A stretch of 51,242 nucleotides of DNA, from IMG/VR virus record IMGVR_UViG_3300038825_000172, positions 1-51,242 of that record. One strand, given 5' to 3'. The notes beneath the pieces were generated by a model that saw only the letters and a list, made by a program, of their open reading frames with translations, was not told where the DNA came from and searched no databases. This DNA comes from a virus. A program made the translations under genes and the position numbers. This document shows, piece after piece, positions 21,590 to 27,706 of the stretch. Within the stretch, counting starts at the first letter, position 1; each line of letters starts with the position of its first letter.

Positions 21590-23397
21590 TGAAATGGGCT
21601 TGTTTATTATTAAGTTTATTAACATTACCTTTATTATTTAATGTTACACCTTTAGAAACAATAAGATTAAAAACCTTTGATGCTTTTGTACACACTCCTG
21701 AACCATCAGGCAACTTTGTAATCTTAAATATTACTGAAGAAGATGTAGAGAAAAAAAGAGGTTATCCTTTTCCTAGACAAGATTTAGCACAAATACAAGC
21801 AGATTTAATTAACAAAGGTGCTTTAGGTGTAGGGTGGGTTATAGTTTTCCCACAACCAGATAGGTTTGGAGGAGATAAAATATTCGCAGAAATTTTAAGT
21901 TATTCTTCTAGTGTATTAGCTATGCCAGAGTTTAACAATGGAAAATATCCTAAGACACATGGTACAGTTATATTAGGACCAGATGTAAACTTACCGATAG
22001 CTAAAGGATTTATACAAAATATACCAGAGCTTCAAGAAGTTTCTTCTCAAGGTGCTGTGTCTGCTCCTGTAGATGTAGACAATCTTGTAAGAAGAATACC
22101 TTTACTACAAAAAACTCCAGATGGTTGGGTAGCTTCTTTTGGAACTGAAGTATTGAAAACTTTAGTAGATGCTAATACTTATCAAATAAAAACAAATGAA
22201 AACGGAATTGAACAAATAAGAGTTAGAGGACTTGAGCCAATATCAACAGATAGTCTTGGTCGTAAATGGATTAGTTGGGTTGATACACCACAAACCACAC
22301 TAGAAGAAATGGATGTTGAAGGTAAGTTTGTATTTGTAGGTGTTACTGCGTCAGGTGTAATGCCCACTTTAGCCACGCCAAATGGGTTATTAGAACCACA
22401 CAAGATACAGGCTGCCCTTGCAGAAAGTATTTTGATTGACTCTCCTTTCATACCAGACTATAGATTGTTTGTAGAACTACTTATATTATGTGTCTCTGGA
22501 TTACTCATAGCCTTTCTAATAACAAGATTAGGTATTACATGGGGTATGTTATCAGCAGGAACTTTAATGTTCTCAGTAGGCTCTCTTGGTTATTACTTTA
22601 TATCTATCGGGTATCTTATAGATGTCACATGGAGTATGACATGTATGACACTTATTGCCCTACAACAATTCTATTTAAACTTTAGAACACAATTTAAATT
22701 AAGACAACAAATCAAAAAACAATTTGGTACTTACCTTTCTCCTGATATGGTAGCTATGCTACAAAAGAATCCAGAGCTTTTAAAGCTAGGTGGAGAAAGA
22801 AAAGAAATGACATTCTTATTTACTGACATCATGGGCTTTACTCCTGTGTCAGAAGTATTTAAAAATAATGATGACCCTGAAGGTTTAGTAGAACTTATTA
22901 ATACTTATCTTGATAAGATGACAAAGATTATACTAGCTAATGGTGGAACTATTGACAAGTATATGGGTGATTGTATCATGGCATTTTGGAATGCTCCTCT
23001 TCCTTGTGAGAATCATGCAGAGTTAGCTATTAAATCTGCAATAGAAATAGAAGAAGCAACCTTAGAACTTAATAAACAATTTAAAGAACAAGGTTTAGAC
23101 TTACCACCTATCAATGTAGGAACTGGTGTCAACTCTGGAACTTGTATTGTTGGCAACATGGGAAGCGAAACAAGGTTTGATTACTCTGTTGTTGGGGATG
23201 CTGTAAATTTATCAGCTAGATTAGAAGCTACTGCCGGTAGAAATGATTATAAACAATGGAAGATAATTATATCTGAGTATACTAAAGACTTAGCAGGTGA
23301 TTGTTTTGATTATGAAAAGATAGATAGTATATTAGTAAAAGGTAAATCAGAACCAATAACAATTTATTCTCCTAAACCCTTGACAAATTTAAAATAA
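21589..23397 (+). CDS. CHASE2-domain adenylate cyclase (class III), membrane bound
   Basis: 602 residues. One N-terminal membrane helix (3-18), a periplasmic CHASE2 sensor (about 25-290), three membrane helices (292-312, 316-338, 343-360), a short helical linker and a C-terminal class III cyclase (about 405-595). Catalytic residues are complete: metal-binding D413 (FTDIMGFT) and D461 (KYMGDC), substrate-selecting K457 and D531 (FDYSVVGD), transition-state N540 and R544 (VNLSARLE). The K/D pair indicates ATP, hence cAMP. It would sense an envelope signal and raise host cAMP. It is last but one in the early arm; a FecR-domain protein, a partner often seen beside CHASE2 cyclases in bacteria (recalled), is encoded opposite at 24002. 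Codon use matches its neighbours. Confidence 0.9.
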   Translation: MKWACLLLSLLTLPLLFNVTPLETIRLKTFDAFVHTPEPSGNFVILNITEEDVEKKRGYPFPRQDLAQIQADLINKGALGVGWVIVFPQPDRFGGDKIFAEILSYSSSVLAMPEFNNGKYPKTHGTVILGPDVNLPIAKGFIQNIPELQEVSSQGAVSAPVDVDNLVRRIPLLQKTPDGWVASFGTEVLKTLVDANTYQIKTNENGIEQIRVRGLEPISTDSLGRKWISWVDTPQTTLEEMDVEGKFVFVGVTASGVMPTLATPNGLLEPHKIQAALAESILIDSPFIPDYRLFVELLILCVSGLLIAFLITRLGITWGMLSAGTLMFSVGSLGYYFISIGYLIDVTWSMTCMTLIALQQFYLNFRTQFKLRQQIKKQFGTYLSPDMVAMLQKNPELLKLGGERKEMTFLFTDIMGFTPVSEVFKNNDDPEGLVELINTYLDKMTKIILANGGTIDKYMGDCIMAFWNAPLPCENHAELAIKSAIEIEEATLELNKQFKEQGLDLPPINVGTGVNSGTCIVGNMGSETRFDYSVVGDAVNLSARLEATAGRNDYKQWKIIISEYTKDLAGDCFDYEKIDSILVKGKSEPITIYSPKPLTNLK

Positions 23398-23407
23398 GTA
23401 TTATAAT
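23380..23407 (+). promoter_or_regulatory. Promoter for hsp20
   Basis: TTGACA (23380-23385), 16 bp, TATAAT (23402-23407), with the -35 box inside the last cyclase codons. It allows hsp20 to be expressed independently of the cyclase operon; the start site is near 23414. Confidence 0.75.
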
Positions 23408-23440
23408 ATAAGAAGAGTGTGCGAAAGGTCGGCACTCAAT

Positions 23441-23461
23441 AACTTGCTTTATAAAGGAGTT
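23441..23461 (+). promoter_or_regulatory. Hairpin over the hsp20 ribosome-binding site (possible RNA thermometer)
   Basis: AACTT (23441-23445) can pair with GAGTT (23457-23461, one G-U), then after a bulged G CTT (23447-23449) pairs with AAG (23454-23456) around a TATA loop. The Shine-Dalgarno AAGGAG (23454-23459) is fully within the stem, and the weak A-U pairs would open on warming. Another small stem, GTGC/GCAC, lies upstream at about 23419-23434. Small heat-shock genes are classic thermometer targets; this is inference from pairing. Confidence 0.4.
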
Positions 23462-23464
23462 AAT

Positions 23465-23878
23465 ATGACAAACATAAAAGCATTTGGGCAATTCAGTCCG
23501 TTCTCAGTAGGGTTTGATGAAATGTTTAATACATTACAAAGAGCATCAATACCTCAATCAAACTATCCACCTTATAATATTCTTAAAAAAGGTGATACAT
23601 ATTATATTGAAATAGCAATGGCAGGATTTAATAAGTCTGATATTGATATTGAAATAGAAGATAATACTTTAACTGTCTCTGCATGTTATGGAGATAGAGA
23701 AGATGATATAGAATTTGTTCACAAAGGAATTTCTGAACGAGAATTTTATAAATCATTTGCTCTAGCTGAGTATGTTGAAGTTAAAAAAGCTAGTGTTGCT
23801 GATGGAATATTACTTATTGAACTAAATAAAAACATTCCAGATGAGCAAAAGCCTAAAAAAATTAAAATTTCTAGGTAA
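23465..23878 (+). CDS. Small heat-shock protein, IbpA/Hsp20 type
   Basis: 137 residues from ATG 23465 (AAAGGAG upstream; the longer frame from 23417 lacks one). The alpha-crystallin domain is complete: YPPYNILKKGDTYYIEIAMA, GFNKSDIDIEIEDNTLTVS, then HKGISEREFYKSFALAEYVE and ADGILLIELNKNIPD, and it ends KPKKIKISR. This follows bacterial IbpA closely, including the short N-terminal GFDEMFNTL. It would hold unfolding proteins during infection, possibly including secreted amyloid-like product from the facing cluster. It has its own promoter and a possible thermometer. Confidence 0.9.
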   Translation: MTNIKAFGQFSPFSVGFDEMFNTLQRASIPQSNYPPYNILKKGDTYYIEIAMAGFNKSDIDIEIEDNTLTVSACYGDREDDIEFVHKGISEREFYKSFALAEYVEVKKASVADGILLIELNKNIPDEQKPKKIKISR

Positions 23879-23901
23879 AAATAGCTAAATCCTCTCAGAG
23901 G

Positions 23902-23988
23902 CACGGAGAAGCCCGTAGTTGAATAATAGTTCTTTTTGAAGCAAAGGTATTAACTACCCTCTAAATGTTTAACCTCGGGCATTCTGTG
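23902..23988. ncRNA. GC-rich fold in the convergent junction
   Basis: Long-range stem: CAC with GTG (23902-23904/23986-23988), AGAA with TTCT (23907-23910/23982-23985), GCCCG with CGGGC (23911-23915/23976-23980), then TAGTT with AACTA (23916-23920/23952-23956). A separate small palindrome CCTCT-C-AGAGG lies at 23891-23901. It is unusually GC-rich for this genome and forms the shared 3' end of the two arms. No T tract follows, so it is not a standard intrinsic terminator; it may be a small RNA, a transcript-end stabiliser or a factor-dependent termination region. Confidence 0.5.
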
Positions 23989-24001
23989 ATGTCAATTTTC
24001 T

Positions 24002-25108
24002 CTAATCCCCTTGTTTTATCTTAATAGTAGAAGAACCACCACCATTAACTACAATTTGTGTACTCTTTCCATTTTGCACAAGGATAACAGTATAAGAACC
24101 TGTCTTATCTAAATCTAATCTTACTGTATCTTCTAATGATTTTAAAAATGTTACGACATTATCTGTAGTAAAAGTATTAACTTGTGTGTTAGAATCAAAA
24201 CCCATAGTTGTTCCTTTTAAATCAAAGTCAGCTTTCAATAAAGTTTCTGTTTGGTCTAACTCATTTACATCTTGTATAATATCTAACAAGTCTTCAAGAA
24301 AGTTTACATCTAAATAATTAATATCTAGTTCTGTAAATTCTAACTCATCCTCTGCTAGATAGTCTACATCTAAATCATCAAAGTCAAGGAAGTTAGCATC
24401 AAGAACATTAGAACTGCTACTTCCATCTTCTCCCTGTACATTTATATTCTCCTTTGGTGGATTAACTATTAACATATTATCTATTAACTCTAAAGTTAAA
24501 TCTAATATAACCGGTTTAGTAGGTTCTAGTTCAAACATAGAAACTGTAGTAGCTTGATAGGGCTTGTTAAGAATTACTTCTCCTGCACCTGTTGCTACTA
24601 ATATTTCTCCACTAGGAGTTCCATCTGCTTTTGGTAATAATATAATCAACGATTCGCCTATCTCATTTACTGTAATTGTAAAATCAGTTCCACGAATTGA
24701 CACATTAGCACTTGGCGTACTAATAGAAATGTTTTCTTTGTTTATATTATTTAACTTGCCAGTAATAAACCTTGCAGTTCCACTAGCAAAATTCAAAGCC
24801 ATTGTAGATTTTGAAGGATTAGGGTCATAGATAAATTCATCTATAACTAATTGTGAATGCTCTGTTAATCTTACTTGACTATTATTAACAAAGGTTATAC
24901 CTATTCTACCATTAGAAGTTTCAACATTGTCAAAACTTTCTATACCAAAAGATAAAGCAGCATCGTAAGTTTCATCTCTTACAATCCTGCTGTTACCTTT
25001 AAGTTCTGTTACGCTTCCAATACTAGCATCCGACTGTTGTGCCACCATCGTTTTGGATAACACAGACAGTACCATTATTGCCAGTTGAAAGTATCTTGAG
25101 CCAATCAT
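24002..25108 (-). CDS. FecR-domain secreted protein with acidic leucine-pentad repeats
   Basis: 368 residues. Signal peptide about 1-24 (LAIMVLSVLSKTMVAQQ). The FecR domain (about 30-185) shows GNSRIVR..., FDNVETSNGRIGITFVNN, VRLTEHSQLVIDEFIYDP and ANVSIRGTDFTITVN, typical of periplasmic FecR proteins that stand apart from iron-sigma systems. Residues 236-276 are eight tandem five-residue units starting with Leu (LDANF, LDFDD, LDVDY ... LDVNF). A beta-rich C-terminus ends VVNGGGSSTIKIKQGD. Last gene of the late arm; its signal-peptide coding part overlaps the curlin-like gene by 86 bases. Possible partner of the CHASE2 cyclase or of the curli-like fibre. Confidence 0.8.
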   Translation of the reverse strand: MIGSRYFQLAIMVLSVLSKTMVAQQSDASIGSVTELKGNSRIVRDETYDAALSFGIESFDNVETSNGRIGITFVNNSQVRLTEHSQLVIDEFIYDPNPSKSTMALNFASGTARFITGKLNNINKENISISTPSANVSIRGTDFTITVNEIGESLIILLPKADGTPSGEILVATGAGEVILNKPYQATTVSMFELEPTKPVILDLTLELIDNMLIVNPPKENINVQGEDGSSSSNVLDANFLDFDDLDVDYLAEDELEFTELDINYLDVNFLEDLLDIIQDVNELDQTETLLKADFDLKGTTMGFDSNTQVNTFTTDNVVTFLKSLEDTVRLDLDKTGSYTVILVQNGKSTQIVVNGGGSSTIKIKQGD

Positions 25109-25739
25109 TGTCTAATGTACTAAGTTGTTGTATGTTAAAAGTTCTAGAGTTACCTGTTTGGTCTAAGTAAAAATAACCACCAGCATAACCACTACCTGTA
25201 AAAGTAACATTGTTACTATCTCCATCAACATCAACATAAGAAGTACCACTATCGTAGTTTATATCAAAATCAAATGTATTACTACTACCATTAATAATCC
25301 AGTCTAAATCTGTATTACTAGCCATAGCAGTTGTACCTACATCTAATGTAAAAGTATTACTATCTCCAGTAGTATCTACATTAAAATTAGAACTATCAAT
25401 ACCATAAGTATTGGTTGGGTCTGCTTGTATAGTAAATGTATTACTGTCTCCATCAAATTCAAAAAATCCTGTAATATTATCTCCTAGTATATCACCAAGA
25501 AATTTATTACTATCTCCTATTTGATTAATATCTAGAGTTAGATTTAATCCATCTAAATCTAGGGCAGTTAAAGTTCCTGCAACAGAATTTAATCCACCTA
25601 TTATATTTCCAGAACCAAGTTGTTCTAAATCTATATTAGCAGTAGCACCTGATTGGTCAATGTATATTTCGTTATCAGCCCCGTATGTTGTCAACGCAGT
25701 CAACATCACAACTAGGCTCATCAATTTTAATTGTTTCAT
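25023..25739 (-). CDS. Curlin-repeat (CsgA/CsgB-like) secreted protein
   Basis: 238 residues. Signal peptide about 1-20 (MSLVVMLTALTTYGA). The mature part is built of about nine units with a G-x-x-N core between hydrophobic strands: DQSGATANI, EQLGSGNII, NQIGDSNKF, EFDGDSNTF, DTTGDSNTF, IINGSSNTF, DVDGDSNNV, DQTGNSRTF and LSTGNNGTV. This is the strand-turn-strand unit of curlins (QxGxxN), which stack as a beta-solenoid amyloid. Two Cys end the protein (VCVIQ...VGC). It lies directly behind csgG and overlaps it by 65 bases. It is the likely substrate of that channel; polymerisation is inferred. Confidence 0.8.
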   Translation of the reverse strand: MKQLKLMSLVVMLTALTTYGADNEIYIDQSGATANIDLEQLGSGNIIGGLNSVAGTLTALDLDGLNLTLDINQIGDSNKFLGDILGDNITGFFEFDGDSNTFTIQADPTNTYGIDSSNFNVDTTGDSNTFTLDVGTTAMASNTDLDWIINGSSNTFDFDINYDSGTSYVDVDGDSNNVTFTGSGYAGGYFYLDQTGNSRTFNIQQLSTLDNDWLKILSTGNNGTVCVIQNDGGTTVGC

Positions 25740-26532
25740 ATTCCCAATACCCTCTCTCTATTCCTGTTTCTATTAAGTTAAATACTCCAGCTTCTATTGC
25801 CTTTTGCAAAGCTATAGAACCCACCTCGTTCTCAGCTACTCCTCCTTCTATTTCTACAAGTTCTGTACCTTGTTCATAGAATTTAAAGACATCTTGAGAA
25901 ACGCTTGTAGATAAAACATTTTTAGAAACTGTAGTCTCTACTAATATTTCACCTGTTGATACAGAAACTAATCGTAATGATATAGTTACTACATCTTCTC
26001 GGTATTGTTTACTTGTACCTATTCCTAAATACCTAGCACCAATACCACCAGATTCTACATTTGTGTCATAACTAATTACTCCACCTTGTATTATAAGACC
26101 AGCAAATAATAAAGGCTGGAGCTTTTGGTCTTGCTCAAAGTTTTCTCTGGTTGACCGAATAAGTTGTCGTTCTTTTGTAAGATTATCTAATCCTACTCGT
26201 TCAACAACTCTAAAAAATTCTCCGTTAGCAGCATGTTTTAAAGCTCTTATAAGTAATGCTTCAGGAGCTTGTGTGACTGCTGTACTAAACAAAGCAAAGC
26301 TACTGTTACTTTTTCTTTGTCCTGTTAAGTCTTGAAAGCTATCTCTATATACTGCTATTATTGGTTTTCTTTTAGCAGGAGGTACTTCAGCTAATGCAAC
26401 TGATTGTAAATCTAAAATATTGGCAGGTTCTGTATCTCTTGTTAAAGATAAATCTTTATTTTGATTTAAAACTGCACAGCCACTAAAAGGTAAAGCTACC
26501 AATAGGCAAAGAAATAGTCGTTGTATTTCCAT
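25675..26532 (-). CDS. csgG: CsgG-like outer-membrane curli secretion channel
   Basis: 285 residues against 277 in E. coli. A lipoprotein signal ends at the lipobox FSGC (Cys18). Strong family signatures: FSTAVTQAPEALLIRALKHA, VVERVGLDNLTKERQLIRST, SGGIGARYLGIGTSKQY and LRLVSVSTGEILVETTVSK, ending with GIERGYWEYE. CsgG forms a nine-subunit lipoprotein barrel. In the constriction loop the E. coli Phe56 has a match (ALFSTAV) but Asn55 aligns with Leu and Tyr51 with Ser, so the pore lining differs. Encoded after csgF and before the curlin-like gene. No CsgE or CsgC homologue is visible. Confidence 0.93.
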   Translation of the reverse strand: MEIQRLFLCLLVALPFSGCAVLNQNKDLSLTRDTEPANILDLQSVALAEVPPAKRKPIIAVYRDSFQDLTGQRKSNSSFALFSTAVTQAPEALLIRALKHAANGEFFRVVERVGLDNLTKERQLIRSTRENFEQDQKLQPLLFAGLIIQGGVISYDTNVESGGIGARYLGIGTSKQYREDVVTISLRLVSVSTGEILVETTVSKNVLSTSVSQDVFKFYEQGTELVEIEGGVAENEVGSIALQKAIEAGVFNLIETGIERGYWEYETIKIDEPSCDVDCVDNIRG

Positions 26533-26977
26533 CTGAATCCGTAATTTTCAAAGTTATTATTCCATCGACAACACTATATTCGATTGTATTGCCCTCTAAA
26601 GTTAATACACCACTATCGCTAGGAGTTTCTCCAAATAAGTTTTCTACTAATTGTCTTGATAGCTGTGCATATATTCTAGACTCTAAGTTTCTTATAAACC
26701 TTGCAAGTGTTGTGTTTTCTTTGTCTCTTTTAATCTGGTCCTGTAAAGCTTTGAGTTCTTCTTTGATACTCATCTTTCTATTAAACTCTTGATTTTCTAT
26801 AGTAAGATAATGTGCAGATGTTCCCATACCACTAAAGCTAGGGTTTTTAAATTGATGTACCATCTCATCTGATATACTATTAACAGACCAAAACATAATT
26901 AACATGGACCAAAAGAACATACAAAACTTACAGTTCCTATCAGTTTTTTTACTTTTAAATGTTGGTTTTATTTTCAT
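26483..26977 (-). CDS. csgF: CsgF-like curli assembly factor
   Basis: 164 residues from ATG 26977; a start at 27007 (174 residues) is also open. The shorter one follows the previous stop by one base. After a hydrophobic signal (FFWSMLIMFWSVNSIS) the mature N-terminus is MVHQFKNPSFSG, matching the FxFxNPxFGG segment by which CsgF plugs into the CsgG pore. The C-terminus (EYSVVDGIITLKITDSDGN, then TTTISLP) matches the CsgF tail. Between them lies a longer charged helix than in E. coli (EELKALQDQIKRDKENTTLA). It overlaps csgG by 50 bases. CsgF links channel and nucleator on the cell surface. Confidence 0.88.
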   Translation of the reverse strand: MKIKPTFKSKKTDRNCKFCMFFWSMLIMFWSVNSISDEMVHQFKNPSFSGMGTSAHYLTIENQEFNRKMSIKEELKALQDQIKRDKENTTLARFIRNLESRIYAQLSRQLVENLFGETPSDSGVLTLEGNTIEYSVVDGIITLKITDSDGNTTTISLPIGSFTF

Positions 26978-26978
26978 A

Positions 26979-27266
26979 TTAATCTTTTCGTTGGTCTTTT
27001 TTTCCATCTGCTCTTGCTAACCTATCTACATCTATAGTTACTCCCATAGCTGTTCTTACCATAGAGTCTATTCTTATCATATCATTATCCATTTGTCTTA
27101 CTCTGTCTATTAATGCAACTATCATACTATGTTGCGTATCTAATTTTTTATGTACATCTGCTATTAAAGCATTAAATAATTTATATACCATCCAACCAGC
27201 AGCAACTGCAAAGGCTGCAGGAATACCTACAGACTCTAATATTGTCATAAAATCTCTAGTGTCCAT
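26979..27266 (-). CDS. Holin-like membrane protein, one span plus coiled coil
   Basis: 95 residues: a membrane helix (VGIPAAFAVAAGWMVYKLF), then a long amphipathic helix with heptad spacing (LIDRVRQMDNDMIRIDSM) and a charged tail KKDQRKD. This plan is common among small phage lysis and membrane-anchor proteins. It lies between the three-span protein and csgF, overlapping both at its ends. The holin role is inferred from topology and position at the end of the late operon. Confidence 0.55.
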   Translation of the reverse strand: MDTRDFMTILESVGIPAAFAVAAGWMVYKLFNALIADVHKKLDTQHSMIVALIDRVRQMDNDMIRIDSMVRTAMGVTIDVDRLARADGKKDQRKD

Positions 27267-27706
27267 TATCTTCCTTTTGCTAAACTACCACCAAAGTACA
27301 TACCTATAATAGCTGATACTAAGTTAGTGTCAAGTTGTGTAATTACAAGACCCTTAAAAGTTATCCATTCAAACATCTCTCTACCGGCTCTAAACAAACC
27401 ACCGGGATTCCATTGAGTATAACCAACAGTAACACTTACATCTGGATAATAAACTGCTACAAGTTTAGGTAAAAGAACAATAGCAAATACAGAAGTAAGT
27501 GCTATAATTCTTCTTGTCCAAGCAAACCCTTTGTCTTTTAATCCATGATTAAGTGATTGCTTCTTAGCTTTTATATCAAACTCACCACGAGTAATAAGAA
27601 GCTTTTCATTTTCTGCTTTAGCTTTTCTACTCTCAGCCCACACACTCATAACACCACCAAGCACAGTTGATGCTAACATGGTTATTATTTCAAAAGGAAA
27701 ACCCAT
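27266..27706 (-). CDS. Three-span holin-like membrane protein
   Basis: 146 residues with hydrophobic segments at about 6-22 (IITMLASTVLGGVMSV), 65-86 (IIALTSVFAIVLLPKLVAVY) and 115-140 (ending LVSAIIGMYFGGS). A charged helical linker carries RKAKAENEKLL. The layout resembles three-span holins of gene transfer agents and marine phages (recalled). Directly follows the giant virion protein and overlaps the next membrane gene by one base; together they are the best candidates for the lysis timer. Confidence 0.6.
   Translation of the reverse strand: MGFPFEIITMLASTVLGGVMSVWAESRKAKAENEKLLITRGEFDIKAKKQSLNHGLKDKGFAWTRRIIALTSVFAIVLLPKLVAVYYPDVSVTVGYTQWNPGGLFRAGREMFEWITFKGLVITQLDTNLVSAIIGMYFGGSLAKGR

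Noticed and set aside
23417-23464. Longer N-terminus for Hsp20 (start at 23417)
   Set aside because: The start would sit about three bases from the predicted transcription start, with no Shine-Dalgarno; the Hsp20 similarity begins at 23465.
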